A stretch of DNA of 64,000 nt from Flavobacteriales bacterium UBA7468 (GCA_002478565.1 DLPC01000018.1:160263-224262), one strand, 5' to 3'; shown: positions 43,882 to 53,071, counted from the first letter of the stretch. A program made the numbers and translations. Notes: generated from the letters alone by a model not told the origin.

Positions 43882-44514
43882 ATGCGAGCGCTCACAAATC
43901 CGTTGTTCTATATTCTTGTTTCAGTATTAACTGGCCTGTTTGCCTGTCAGCAGCAACCAGACGATTCTGTTCAAAACTTAGATCAAATCAGGCCCAAATC
44001 ACATACACAAACAAAAAAAATAACTACGGCCAAAGCGTTAGACACGCTGAGCTCTTTTCTCAAAACCTATGCCAATGATTCCTGCTCATTAAAAATGGCT
44101 GCCGTATTTTTAGATTCAAGTCAGAATAAGCACTTTTTAAATCGCTTTTCAAAACAACATTTTCACGTGCTTTGCCATGACTCCTTGAAACAGCTTTTTG
44201 GGCATCAAGAATGGTCTTTTAAAGATACGAACCAAGCCAAAGAAGCATTTTTCAATTGGCTCGATCAGTTCAAAAGCAAGCAGCCATTCAAAATTGGTTC
44301 AACAGAAAAAATCTTTAAAGACTACACCTTGATTGCCTTGGCAGGAAATCAAATTGTTCAAGTAAGCTCACCAAAAAAAATAAAATACGAAGATTGGCTA
44401 CGCTTTTGGAGCGGCCATTATAAAAACGCCAATTTCAGTTATATTCTGTGGGCCCAACCCAAAAAGAATACGAAATGGTATCGGTTCAAAAACGCACAAC
44501 TTTTAACGCTATGA
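43882..44514 (+). CDS. Hypothetical lipoprotein
   Basis: A 210-residue protein with a signal ending TGLFAC (Cys22), followed by a polar linker and an alpha/beta domain that I do not recognise (YANDSCSLKMAAVFLDSSQN, then LKQLFGHQEWSFKDTNQAKE). Its TGA overlaps the ATG of the next small gene (ATGA at 44511), so the two are coupled. Divergent from the lipoprotein gene ending at 43299 across 34 bp. Function unknown. Confidence 0.65.
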   Translation: MRALTNPLFYILVSVLTGLFACQQQPDDSVQNLDQIRPKSHTQTKKITTAKALDTLSSFLKTYANDSCSLKMAAVFLDSSQNKHFLNRFSKQHFHVLCHDSLKQLFGHQEWSFKDTNQAKEAFFNWLDQFKSKQPFKIGSTEKIFKDYTLIALAGNQIVQVSSPKKIKYEDWLRFWSGHYKNANFSYILWAQPKKNTKWYRFKNAQLLTL

Positions 44515-44837
44515 AACTCATCAACCGTGGCTTCTTGATGGTAAAGCCAAAACAACCCTTTATTGATTGGGCTTTAGGTATAGACCCTGAACTCATGATT
44601 GATGAAAATTCAGAAGGAAGTATATACCTCATTGAAGAGGCATTTTGGGATGACGACCTGATCATTGAAAAATATGCCAAAAAAATATGGAATCAAGAAT
44701 GCCAATCGATATTCGAAGGGAATTTGGAGATTGAGCTTCCAGAATTTTCGGGAAATCTCAATGAATTCTTCATGATCGAATTGGGTTGCACAGTTATTGA
44801 CCTTTTGAAAGATCCTATATCTAGGGAAGATCTTTAA
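44511..44837 (+). CDS. Small hypothetical cytoplasmic protein
   Basis: About 108 residues from the ATG at 44511 (MKLINRGFLMVKPKQPFIDW). That start is chosen because it overlaps the upstream stop and because proteins starting with this type of sequence recur in Bacteroidota; the open frame extends upstream only by overlapping the previous gene. It is acidic, with no signal and no membrane segment. No function can be assigned. It converges with the CYTH gene, 6 bp apart. Confidence 0.65.
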   Translation: MKLINRGFLMVKPKQPFIDWALGIDPELMIDENSEGSIYLIEEAFWDDDLIIEKYAKKIWNQECQSIFEGNLEIELPEFSGNLNEFFMIELGCTVIDLLKDPISREDL

Positions 44838-44843
44838 GCTCTT

Positions 44844-45308
44844 TTAATTTTCTGGTTGCTCCACACGTTCGATTAAATTGGAATTCAAGTAATTTGGATC
44901 CAAGGTTACTTCCTTGCCTACCCAATAGGGTAATTCTATATGTTGATCCTCTGAATCCAATTCGAGCTCAGCAATTACTAACCCCTCGAGTGCACCATGA
45001 AAAACATCGAGCTCCCAAGTATCTGTATTTGATTGAATGTAATAGCGCGTTTTTTCCAGACATTTTAGTTTGGCCTCTTCAATCATAGCCTGCGCTTCCT
45101 CTACCGGAATTTCATATTCAAACTCGCTTCTGGAAATTCCAACACCAAGTTTAACGGTAAAAAAAGCCATATTATCTGTCATGCGAATTCGCACAGAGCG
45201 ATCAGTTTCTCGCAACAGATAGGCTTGCTTAAGTTTTCTTTGCCCGATGATCTGGGCTTGTTTCCAGTGGTCGTTTTCCACTAAGAACTTTCGCTCAATT
45301 TCTTTCAA
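44844..45308 (-). CDS. CYTH domain protein (class IV adenylate cyclase/triphosphatase-like)
   Basis: A 154-residue single-domain CYTH protein. The hallmark ExExK appears as EIERKFLV at residues 3-10, followed by Arg/Lys-rich strands (RSVRIRMTDN, FTVKLG) and the acidic EFEYEIPVEEA. Bacterial stand-alone members are usually inorganic triphosphatases; cyclase activity is also possible. The start is a TTG (45308) because the frame upstream has no Met and the conserved motif begins directly there. Confidence 0.88.
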   Translation of the reverse strand: MKEIERKFLVENDHWKQAQIIGQRKLKQAYLLRETDRSVRIRMTDNMAFFTVKLGVGISRSEFEYEIPVEEAQAMIEEAKLKCLEKTRYYIQSNTDTWELDVFHGALEGLVIAELELDSEDQHIELPYWVGKEVTLDPNYLNSNLIERVEQPEN

Positions 45309-45390
45309 GTTTTCTTTATTTATGCTAATTTTACCAAACGTGCAACCATTACAAATGAATGTGCGTCTACTACAAATCTAAACTTAATCT

Positions 45391-45792
45391 ATGAAAATGC
45401 GTCTTACAATCGTCGGTCTCCTTCTTTTTTCTGCCACATCTTTCGCCCAGAAGGCGGTTAGTAAAGCTGGAATTGAAATTCAAACAAAACCATTACACTG
45501 TAATGTCCCGTCTGAAGGCTACGAAGCTGACCTCATTCAATTGACCATTACCAACACCACCAATCAAGTAAAAACAATTAATTACAGTTTTGAACTTCAT
45601 TACGATGGTGTTTGTGCTACTTGCGATCATCCAGAAACTGTCTTTACGCAAACACTACAGCCATTAGAGAAATTAGAAGGTGTTTGCCTTGATCGCAATC
45701 GACAAGGTCTTACCATTTTTGACCACATGCCTGCGCACTTAACCAAAACTCAACTGACAGATTTTAAAATCGTCAACGTTACGGTTCAATAA
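45391..45792 (+). CDS. Hypothetical exported protein
   Basis: A 133-residue protein with a signal peptide (1-19, ending TSFAQ) and one small beta-sandwich-like domain (YEADLIQLTITNTTNQVKTI) containing a Cys pair (VCATCDHPE) and another Cys in EGVCLDRN that might bind metal or form a disulfide. Family unknown. It lies 8 bp upstream of the T9SS-sorted protein and is probably co-transcribed. Confidence 0.65.
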   Translation: MKMRLTIVGLLLFSATSFAQKAVSKAGIEIQTKPLHCNVPSEGYEADLIQLTITNTTNQVKTINYSFELHYDGVCATCDHPETVFTQTLQPLEKLEGVCLDRNRQGLTIFDHMPAHLTKTQLTDFKIVNVTVQ

Positions 45793-45800
45793 CTCTACCT

Positions 45801-48050
45801 ATGAAAACCTACACTAAACTACTCTGCTTTTTCGCAGGTCTATTGACTTGGGCAAGCGCCAATGCGCAGTGTACCGTTCAAGCCATCGCTCAAGACACAA
45901 TTGTACCATGTAATGGTTCTACCATTCTAAGTGTCAACGGATCCGGAACCAGTGTTTTGGCCTTCGGAGAAAACTTCAACAACGGCCAGCCAGTTGGTTG
46001 GGATTTCTCGCAAATTGTTACAATTGCCAACAATACTTGTGGAGTCCCAAGTCTTGATGGTTCTGACTTCATGTGGATGGGAAACCAGTCTGTGGCGCCT
46101 CGTGTCATGACTACCGTTCCTCTTGACGTTTCTTCGGGCGGTAATGTTTGTTTTGAAATGCGCTATGCGATTCAAGCTCAAGCTTCTCCTTGCGAGGGGC
46201 CCGATTTAGCAAGTGAAGGTGTTTATCTTCAATACTCTACCGATGCCGGTGCCACTTGGGTAACCATGAATTACTGGAGTCCGAATGGAGGCTATGATTC
46301 CTACATGACTTCATGGAATCAATATTGCGAGACTATTCCACTTGCTGCTCAAACCGCAACCACCAAGTTTCGCTGGACGCAACTTGCTGTATCCGGAGCA
46401 GGCTTTGACCACTGGGGGCTCGATAATATTTCTATTTCGGCAACCATTCCCAACTACACAATTACTTGGCTACATGACAACTATACATACCCAACCGGTG
46501 TATACATAGGTGACAACCCAACCCCAGTTTCTCCTACCGGAACTACAAGCTACGTAGTCATGATGACCGACAGCACAAATATTTGCTACGATACCATCAC
46601 CCTTTTCATCTCTTACCCGCAAATAGACAACATCGTAGAAAACGACCCAACCTGTGGTGCCAGCAACGGCAGTTTAGTTGCCAGCTCTTCAGGCGGTGCT
46701 GGTGGTTACACCTACTCTATTGATAACGGTCAAAACTTTCAAAGTTCAGGAACCTTTAGCAATTTAGGCATTGATATTTACAACATTATTTTAGTCGACC
46801 AAAATAACTGTTCTGACACCTTACAAGCTGAACTTCAGGGAGTAGACTCTGTAGATATCAGCAATATGGTGGTCACTACCACAACCTGCGGGCTCAACAA
46901 CGGCATCATAGACCTCACTGTAGTGGGAGGCTCACCTGCCTATCAATATAGCCTCACCAACGGCTCAACATTTTCGGCAAGTCCTGTCTTTAGTAATTTG
47001 TCACCTGGAGTTTACCAAGTTTATGTTCAGGATGCCAATGGTTGCTTTGATCAAACCACAACCGAAATTTTCCCTTCTACCAATCCAATTTTGGGTCAAA
47101 CAACCTCAACATTAGAGTTTTGTAGTTTACAAGATGGCTCCATTACAACAAGTGCAACTCTTGGTGTGAGCCCCTATGTGTTTGTGGTACATCAAGGACC
47201 TGTTTTAGTCGGAACAAGTAGCAACGGAAGTTTCCCTAACTTAAATTCAGGCAGCTATTGGGTAACCGTTATTGACCAAATTGGTTGTGCCGACAGTACA
47301 CAAATTATTGTAGATAGTATTCCAGCACCTGTTTCACCAATGACAGACACTGTGCTATGTAACCTCACCTTACAAGTCGCAGGAGTAGTTTCTTATACAG
47401 GATCCAACTGGAGTTCCAATTCTGAGCTCATCGCTTTTAGTAATGACAGCGCCCAAAACCCTTTAATAACCGCTGATACTGCTGGTGTATACCTGATCAA
47501 CATGCAAGATAGCATTTGTGGTTTCAACCAAACATTTAGCCTCACCTTTGTCGCAGATCCATACACAGCTATCAACGATACCACCCTATGTATTGGTGAA
47601 ACCGCAACACTCGCGGCCGTTGTGCAACCACAAAATGTCACCTACAATTGGAATACGGGCGCAACCAACTCGACCATCCAAGTGACAACTTCTGGCAATT
47701 ACATCGTTTCTACCACCAACATGTGTGGGGTCAGTATCGATACAGCACTTGTAGATTTCTACTTTTGTGATATTGAGTTTCCAAATGTCTTCACGCCAAA
47801 CGGGGACGGCAGCAACGATTATTTCCAGATGTTATTTTACGGAGGTCTTGCAAGCTACGAATGTATCATAGTCAACCGTTGGGGAAATACCATTCGAACA
47901 TTCACAAATCCAGCATTCCAATGGGATGGCACAGATGAAAACGGAGATCCACTCGAAGAAGGTGTCTATTTTTACATCGCCAAAACCACAACCAATGCCA
48001 ATCAAGAAATTGAAAAACAAGGCCTAGTGCACCTCGTTCGCGAGAAGTAG
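45801..48050 (+). CDS. Secreted protein with reelin-like domain, SprB-type repeats and gliding-type (T9SS type B) C-terminal domain
   Basis: A 749-residue protein exported by T9SS and probably surface-bound. A signal peptide covers 1-22. Residues about 45-215 resemble a reelin/MAM-like domain (DFMWMGNQS, VCFEMRYAIQAQ, GVYLQYSTDAGATWV, FDHWGLDNISIS). Three or more SprB-like repeats follow (about 270-510), recognised by recurring GGxxxYxYSxxNGxxF, FSNLxxGxYxVxVxDxxGC units. The final ~85 residues are the gliding-associated C-terminal domain, starting FPNVFTPNGDGSNDYF and ending EEGVYFYIAK. Such proteins act as adhesins. The downstream CapD-type gene begins 14 bp on. Confidence 0.88.
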   Translation: MKTYTKLLCFFAGLLTWASANAQCTVQAIAQDTIVPCNGSTILSVNGSGTSVLAFGENFNNGQPVGWDFSQIVTIANNTCGVPSLDGSDFMWMGNQSVAPRVMTTVPLDVSSGGNVCFEMRYAIQAQASPCEGPDLASEGVYLQYSTDAGATWVTMNYWSPNGGYDSYMTSWNQYCETIPLAAQTATTKFRWTQLAVSGAGFDHWGLDNISISATIPNYTITWLHDNYTYPTGVYIGDNPTPVSPTGTTSYVVMMTDSTNICYDTITLFISYPQIDNIVENDPTCGASNGSLVASSSGGAGGYTYSIDNGQNFQSSGTFSNLGIDIYNIILVDQNNCSDTLQAELQGVDSVDISNMVVTTTTCGLNNGIIDLTVVGGSPAYQYSLTNGSTFSASPVFSNLSPGVYQVYVQDANGCFDQTTTEIFPSTNPILGQTTSTLEFCSLQDGSITTSATLGVSPYVFVVHQGPVLVGTSSNGSFPNLNSGSYWVTVIDQIGCADSTQIIVDSIPAPVSPMTDTVLCNLTLQVAGVVSYTGSNWSSNSELIAFSNDSAQNPLITADTAGVYLINMQDSICGFNQTFSLTFVADPYTAINDTTLCIGETATLAAVVQPQNVTYNWNTGATNSTIQVTTSGNYIVSTTNMCGVSIDTALVDFYFCDIEFPNVFTPNGDGSNDYFQMLFYGGLASYECIIVNRWGNTIRTFTNPAFQWDGTDENGDPLEEGVYFYIAKTTTNANQEIEKQGLVHLVREK

Positions 48051-48058
48051 TAAATTAC

Positions 48059-48066
48059 TATCTTTG
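48059..48066 (+). promoter_or_regulatory. Promoter -7-like box overlapping the start of the CapD-type gene
   Basis: TATCTTTG, a full TAnnTTTG match, whose last three bases are the TTG start codon at 48064. A transcript initiated from this box would start inside the coding frame, so either translation starts further in, or the gene is read from the upstream promoter. Confidence 0.4.
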
Positions 48067-49947
48067 CGTGTGCTTCAATTAAAGAAAAATACACCAAGAT
48101 GGGTCATTATATTGCTTGATGTACTCATCCATTTATTCGCCCTGTTTTTTGCCTACCTCATCCGCTTTGATCTCAAGGCGGATTTTTCTTTGATCCAAAC
48201 CGAATGGGCCATTCTCGCCAAAAGTCTATGGTTTTTTGTACTTGTGAAGGTCCTTGTTTTTGGTTTTTTTCAGATCCATCAAGGACTTGTTCGCTACTCC
48301 TCTACTGATGATTTTAAACGTATTCTTTTCGCGGAAATCATCAGCTCCTTGCTTTTTATTATCGGTGGCTTGGTGCGCTTTTATTGGCTAGACCATTACT
48401 ACCTCTTCCCGAATTCTGTCTTGATCATGGAGTTCATTTTCAGTACCGCTTTTGTGATTTCAGGTCGTTTGCTGGTCAAGTTACTTTATTTGGAATATAT
48501 CAAGGAAAAAGGAACCGAAGTGCCATTGGTTATTTTTGGTGCAGGTGTTTCTGGGCTCTTAACCAAACGGATTATCGAAAAAGATACTGCTTCTTTACAA
48601 AACATTTTAGGTTTTATTGATGACAACCCCAATCTAAAAAATAAGCGCATTGAAGGAGCACGTGTCTATCAACTCGAAGATCTTGCCTTACTGAAACAAA
48701 AGTTCAATTTACATACCGTCATTGTTGCTGTTCAAAATTTATCGGCAGTCCGCCTGCAGCAAATTGCCGAGGCAGCGTTCGAATTAGGGATTCAAATTCA
48801 ACGTGTCCCAGAAGCAAAATCCTGGACTAACGGCACTTTTCAAATCAAGCAAGTCACAAAAATCAATATCAATGATTTGCTCGGACGTGAGGTGATTGAA
48901 TTGCAGAACCCGAAAGTATCGGAGTTAATTGCCAATCGCGTTATTTTAGTAACCGGTGCTGCCGGAAGTATTGGCAGTGGCTTGGCCAAAAGTATTGCCG
49001 CACTTCAACCACAAAGACTTATTCTTCTAGACCAAGCAGAATCACCTCTGTTCGAACTAGAGCAAGAGCTCAAACAACAATATCCATTATTAACCTTCGA
49101 GTTGGTCATCGGGGATATCTGTGACGAAAAACGCATGAGTAAACTTTTTGAGCTTTTCCTGCCTGAAGTAGTTTTTCATGCGGCAGCTTATAAACATGTA
49201 CCATTAATGGAAGATAACCCTGCCGAGGCTATTCGTAATAATATTGGCGGCACATTACTTATTGCACGACTTGCTGCGCAGTTTGAGGTCAATAAGTTTG
49301 TGATGGTATCAACCGATAAAGCTGTGAATCCAACGAACGTTATGGGTGCATCCAAAAGGATAGCAGAAATGGTGGTGGATGTCCTCAATGAAAAGCAACA
49401 AACTGCCTATATCACTACACGCTTTGGCAACGTGCTTGGTTCGAATGGCTCCGTGATTCCAACCTTCGAGAAACAAATTGCAGCTGGAGGGCCTATCACC
49501 GTTACAGACGAACGGATCACACGTTTTTTCATGACCATTCCCGAAGCATGTCAATTAGTTTTAGAGGCAGCTGCAATGGGAAATGGCGGCGAAATATTTG
49601 TTTTTGAAATGGGGCAAGCTGTTAAAATCATTGACTTAGCAAAGAAAATGATCCTCTTGACAGGAAAGCAACCCTATAAGGACATTGATATTCAGATCAC
49701 AGGGCTCAGACCGGGTGAAAAGCTCTATGAAGAAGTATTGGCCTCTAGTGAAAATACACTTGCTACGCATCACCCTAAAATTCTCATAGCCAAAACCAGA
49801 CAAACCTCTGAAGAGCAAGAAAAGGGTATTTATGAGCTCTTGGCCATTGCAGAGCAGCAGCAAAATGAGGCTTGTGTAACACTCATGAAAAAATTAGTTC
49901 CTGAATTTATTTCCAATAACTCCACTTATCAAAAACTTGACAAATGA
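48064..49947 (+). CDS. Membrane NDP-sugar 4,6-dehydratase/epimerase (CapD/WbpM/PglF type)
   Basis: A 627-residue polysaccharide-biosynthesis enzyme. The N-terminal half has four transmembrane segments (to about 120) and a first Rossmann-like nucleotide-binding domain (VPLVIFGAGVSGLLTKRI). The catalytic SDR domain (about 285-600) has VILVTGAAGSIGSGLAKSI, the active-site TDKAVNPTNVMGASKR with the Lys-based triad, and the ITGLRPGEKLYEE tail. It acts on UDP-GlcNAc-type sugars for capsule, LPS or glycan synthesis. The TTG at 48064 gives the longest frame; a GTG at 48070 is an alternative. The stop overlaps the thioesterase ATG (ATGA). Confidence 0.92.
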   Translation: MRVLQLKKNTPRWVIILLDVLIHLFALFFAYLIRFDLKADFSLIQTEWAILAKSLWFFVLVKVLVFGFFQIHQGLVRYSSTDDFKRILFAEIISSLLFIIGGLVRFYWLDHYYLFPNSVLIMEFIFSTAFVISGRLLVKLLYLEYIKEKGTEVPLVIFGAGVSGLLTKRIIEKDTASLQNILGFIDDNPNLKNKRIEGARVYQLEDLALLKQKFNLHTVIVAVQNLSAVRLQQIAEAAFELGIQIQRVPEAKSWTNGTFQIKQVTKININDLLGREVIELQNPKVSELIANRVILVTGAAGSIGSGLAKSIAALQPQRLILLDQAESPLFELEQELKQQYPLLTFELVIGDICDEKRMSKLFELFLPEVVFHAAAYKHVPLMEDNPAEAIRNNIGGTLLIARLAAQFEVNKFVMVSTDKAVNPTNVMGASKRIAEMVVDVLNEKQQTAYITTRFGNVLGSNGSVIPTFEKQIAAGGPITVTDERITRFFMTIPEACQLVLEAAAMGNGGEIFVFEMGQAVKIIDLAKKMILLTGKQPYKDIDIQITGLRPGEKLYEEVLASSENTLATHHPKILIAKTRQTSEEQEKGIYELLAIAEQQQNEACVTLMKKLVPEFISNNSTYQKLDK

Positions 49948-50342
49948 TTTCTCCTGCAAAAATACAAGTCAGACTCACCGATATAGATATTCTAGGACAC
50001 GTCAATAATTCAATTTATTTAGTTTACTTTGAAATGGCACGGGTTCATTATTTCAATGAAATGGTAGGCCCAAACTGGAATTGGCTCGAAGAAGGTGTAG
50101 TATTGGTAAAAAATGAGGTCGAGTACATCCATCCTGTATTTTTAAACAACCAACCCGAAATCAAATTATTTCTCAAACATATCGGAAACAAAAGTTTTAC
50201 GCTTGCCTATGAACTATATGTAAAAGAGAAATTATGTACCATAGGTAGCAGTACACTCGTTGGTTTCAACAGCAAGATTCAGCAAACAATTGATATACCA
50301 GAACGCATGAAAGCTGCGCTTTTGGAACTCGAACAAAAATAA
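49944..50342 (+). CDS. Acyl-CoA thioesterase, hotdog fold (4HBT/YbgC type)
   Basis: A 132-residue single hotdog-fold enzyme. The active-site segment is VRLTDIDILGHVNNSIYLVYFEMAR, with the Asp and His-Val-Asn-Asn of the 4-hydroxybenzoyl-CoA thioesterase family; the second half VKNEVEYIHPVFLNNQ is typical of YbgC relatives. It hydrolyses acyl-CoA thioesters; the chain length is unknown. It overlaps the CapD-type gene by ATGA, and a MORN gene follows after 12 bp. Confidence 0.9.
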   Translation: MISPAKIQVRLTDIDILGHVNNSIYLVYFEMARVHYFNEMVGPNWNWLEEGVVLVKNEVEYIHPVFLNNQPEIKLFLKHIGNKSFTLAYELYVKEKLCTIGSSTLVGFNSKIQQTIDIPERMKAALLELEQK

Positions 50343-50354
50343 TAGCAAAGCGAC

Positions 50355-51329
50355 ATGACTCCTTTTAAAATCTTAATGGTCTTCTGTATTTTGACCAAAG
50401 TCATTTGTATTGCCCAAATTCCTGAGGCCTGCAAATCAACACGAGTGGCCTGCCCTGCAAATAATGTCAATAATTGTCAGCAAAAAGTTGCGTTTGATGA
50501 ACAGCGAAATCTGTATTTATTGCGCAAAGACTACGCCACCCCTTATTCTGGAACATGCATCAGTTGTTATTCTAATTTCTTAGTGGAAGAAAAACTTTAC
50601 TTTGAAAATGGGAAACGCGAAGGACGAGATACGTCCTATTACCGAACCGGATGTATTCAGGCGATTCAAGAATACCATGTTGGGTTACAAAATGGCGCTA
50701 CTTTGATCTATTACGATTCAACACAGTGGAAACAATTTGAAATCTGGTATAAAAATGGGGTCTTGGATGGCCCATCGATCCAGTTCAATCGTAGCGAAAA
50801 GCAGGATACCCTTGTCTTGAAAAACTATGCGAATGGAAAGCTCCAAGGTGTACAACGCAGTTATCAAAACAATGGTAAATTGAGAAAAGTTACGAATTAC
50901 AACAATGGTTTACTTGATGGACCAATGATCACCTACACTGCAAATGGCGGTAAGGAAAGTCAATTGAATTATAAAAATGGCAAGAAAAATGGTGTTTGGA
51001 CCTACTACTTTGATAGCGGTAAAACCGCAAGAATCGAAAATTGGAAAGACGGTAAAAAAAATGGTGACTTTAAAACTTTTGACGAGAGAGGTCAAATACT
51101 TAGTATTGAAAATTATACGGCTGATATGCCAGTAGGCAAACACGAATCGTTTTACAAAGACGGAAAGCTCAGTTATAGCTGTACTTACTCCAGTAAAGGT
51201 GAAAAAATAGAAGAATTCGTGATTGATGAATATGGTGTTAAAACGCAGTTATATCCTCAAGCCCAACCAAGTAACATCGATAACCCTAAAGAAAACAAGG
51301 CCAATCCAAATAATAAATCAAAAAATTGA
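50355..51329 (+). CDS. Secreted MORN-repeat (YwqK-like) protein
   Basis: A 324-residue protein with a signal peptide (about 1-21, ending CIAQ). A short Cys-rich region follows (CKSTRVACPANNVNNCQ, GTCISCYSN), which could form disulfides. Residues about 75-290 are about nine MORN-type repeats, such as YYRTGCIQAIQEYHVGLQNG and YKNGKKNGVWTYYFDSGKTA. The C-terminal tail is low complexity and rich in Asn, Lys and Pro. Its last 73 bp overlap the end of a convergent permease gene. It resembles the longer MORN protein encoded at 12016. Function unknown. Confidence 0.8.
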   Translation: MTPFKILMVFCILTKVICIAQIPEACKSTRVACPANNVNNCQQKVAFDEQRNLYLLRKDYATPYSGTCISCYSNFLVEEKLYFENGKREGRDTSYYRTGCIQAIQEYHVGLQNGATLIYYDSTQWKQFEIWYKNGVLDGPSIQFNRSEKQDTLVLKNYANGKLQGVQRSYQNNGKLRKVTNYNNGLLDGPMITYTANGGKESQLNYKNGKKNGVWTYYFDSGKTARIENWKDGKKNGDFKTFDERGQILSIENYTADMPVGKHESFYKDGKLSYSCTYSSKGEKIEEFVIDEYGVKTQLYPQAQPSNIDNPKENKANPNNKSKN

Positions 51330-51994
51330 CTTTTGATTTGCGGCAGTAAGTAGCGTCCAACCAACGTGCCTAAAAACGCCGCGAAAATAGTGAACCCCAT
51401 CAAATCCCATTGAATGGAGATCCATAAACGAGGGTTTTGTAGGTAAAAACCTATCCTTGTGAGGTCTACTAATAAAGATATTATCGCAGTCGTTGCAACA
51501 AATAATAACTTATCTAACTTCAATTGCGAAAGAAACAAAGCTCTGAGCGCACCCTGATGCCCTGAGAAACCGCCAAAAAAACCACTCAAAAATCCACCAA
51601 AATTGAGTTGTAGTTTTGACATCTTTGAAAAACGCCAATTAAAGAACTCCAAGATTGCAAAGAACATAAACAATACACCAAAAATAGGCTTTAAATATCT
51701 GCTGTAATCACCTCCAATCTGAACCAGTAAAAAAGCACCGATTGCTGCGCCAAATAAAGCCGGCAAGCCAAAACTCTTAAACAGCACCCAATCTATTCTT
51801 TTAGCAGTAAGTGCCACTTTCAATATGTTATTTGCCAAATGCACCAAACCAGCAAAAAAGACAGCAAGTGTTGGTTCAACATACCATAGGAATACAGGGA
51901 CTAAAATTGTGTTGAGGCCGAAACCGGTGAAAAAAGTAGCCAAGGCACCCAAAAAGGCTGCAATTGGTAGCAAATACCATTGAGCTAATTCCAT
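51257..51994 (-). CDS. TauE/SafE family permease (second copy)
   Basis: About 245 residues with eight hydrophobic segments. The ATG at 51994 (MELAQWYLLPIAAFLGALAT) is chosen because the preceding open frame runs antisense to the threonine aldolase gene and lacks membrane character. The family glycine motif is altered in the first half (ALATFFTGFGLNTILVP) and reads FGGFLSGFFGGFSGHQGALR in the second. Export of sulfite or organosulfur is the family function; no sulfur genes lie close by. It overlaps the convergent MORN gene by 73 bp and diverges from ltaE. Confidence 0.83.
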   Translation of the reverse strand: MELAQWYLLPIAAFLGALATFFTGFGLNTILVPVFLWYVEPTLAVFFAGLVHLANNILKVALTAKRIDWVLFKSFGLPALFGAAIGAFLLVQIGGDYSRYLKPIFGVLFMFFAILEFFNWRFSKMSKLQLNFGGFLSGFFGGFSGHQGALRALFLSQLKLDKLLFVATTAIISLLVDLTRIGFYLQNPRLWISIQWDLMGFTIFAAFLGTLVGRYLLPQIKSQFFDLLFGLALFSLGLSMLLGWA

Positions 51995-52003
51995 GTCTAA
52001 TGT

Positions 52004-52011
52004 TATTTTTG
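52004..52011 (+). promoter_or_regulatory. Promoter -7 box of the threonine aldolase gene
   Basis: TATTTTTG, matching TAnnTTTG, 14 bp before the ATG at 52026 and just outside the divergent permease start. Confidence 0.45.
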
Positions 52012-52025
52012 TCAAAAATAAACAA

Positions 52026-53042
52026 ATGATTGATTTACGCAGCGACACCGTAACAGTTCCGAGTCCAGCAATGCGTGCTTTCATGCTCGAAGCACCTGTT
52101 GGAGATGACGTTTTCATGGAGGATCCAACCGTTATTGAACTTGAACAAACTATCGCCAAAATTTTTGGCAAGGAAGCAGCACTATTCTGTAGCTCCGGAA
52201 CACAAACCAATCAGATTGCCATTAATGTACATGTACAACCTGGTGGCGAGGTCATTTGCCATGAAGAAAGTCACATTTACAAATATGAAGGCGGTGGAAT
52301 TGCTAAAAATTCAGGGGCTTCAGTGCGCTTGTTACAAGGAGATCGCGGTCGCTTGAGTGCCAGCGAAATAGAAAAATGGATCAACCCAGCCCAAGATGTT
52401 CATTTTCCAATCACACAATTGATCAGCCTTGAAGATACTGCTAATAGAGGCGGCGGTGCTATTTATGATGCCCAAGTATTAGAAAAAATCAGTGACCTTA
52501 GCAAAAAACTGAAGCTTCCATTGCATTTGGATGGCGCTCGTGTATTTAATGCGCTGGCTGAAAATGCTATGCCTGCAGCCCAGTATGGACAATTTTTTGA
52601 CAGCATTTCAGTCTGCCTTTCAAAAGGCTTAGGTGCTCCTGTCGGATCCGTACTAATTGGTTCTCATGAGTTTATTCATAAGGCACGCCGAGTGAGAAAA
52701 GTTTTGGGTGGAGGAATGCGCCAAGCTGGGATCATCGCAGCAGGAGGTTTGTTTGCATTAAAGCACAATGTAGCGCGTTTAAAAGAGGACCACCTACATG
52801 CCAAAGCACTTGAAAATGCACTTCTAAAATGTACTTTTATTGAAAAGGTAGTACCCGTTCAGACCAATATCGTGGTAGCGATACTCAAAAATGCCGAACA
52901 ACGCGATCTACTCATATCTAAATTTGCAGAAAAAGGAATCAAATGCATGGCTTTTGGTCCAGGAATGATCAGAATGGTGACCCATTTGAACATCTCTCAA
53001 CAAGACATCGACTACTGTGTAAATATTATCGAAAAAATGTAA
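52026..53042 (+). CDS. ltaE: Low-specificity L-threonine aldolase
   Basis: A 338-residue PLP enzyme that splits threonine or allo-threonine to glycine and acetaldehyde. The ATG at 52026 gives the classical N-terminus MIDLRSDTVTVPSPAMRAFM. The active-site Lys is in SISVCLSKGLGAPVGSVLIG; the substrate contacts CSSGTQTNQIAI and LHLDGARVFNA are intact. The protein length is normal. It has its own promoter, and the next gene starts 30 bp later. Confidence 0.95.
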   Translation: MIDLRSDTVTVPSPAMRAFMLEAPVGDDVFMEDPTVIELEQTIAKIFGKEAALFCSSGTQTNQIAINVHVQPGGEVICHEESHIYKYEGGGIAKNSGASVRLLQGDRGRLSASEIEKWINPAQDVHFPITQLISLEDTANRGGGAIYDAQVLEKISDLSKKLKLPLHLDGARVFNALAENAMPAAQYGQFFDSISVCLSKGLGAPVGSVLIGSHEFIHKARRVRKVLGGGMRQAGIIAAGGLFALKHNVARLKEDHLHAKALENALLKCTFIEKVVPVQTNIVVAILKNAEQRDLLISKFAEKGIKCMAFGPGMIRMVTHLNISQQDIDYCVNIIEKM

Positions 53043-53071
53043 CTTTTTTCCGATTGTTCGTAGATAGCACT

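Noticed and set aside
51995..52210. N-terminal extension of the TauE/SafE permease
   Set aside because: The extra residues are the antisense of ltaE and carry no membrane character; the ATG at 51994 begins the first transmembrane segment.
52943..53071. N-terminal extension of the PorE-like protein
   Set aside because: It overlaps ltaE and would place a signal peptide 43 residues inside the protein.
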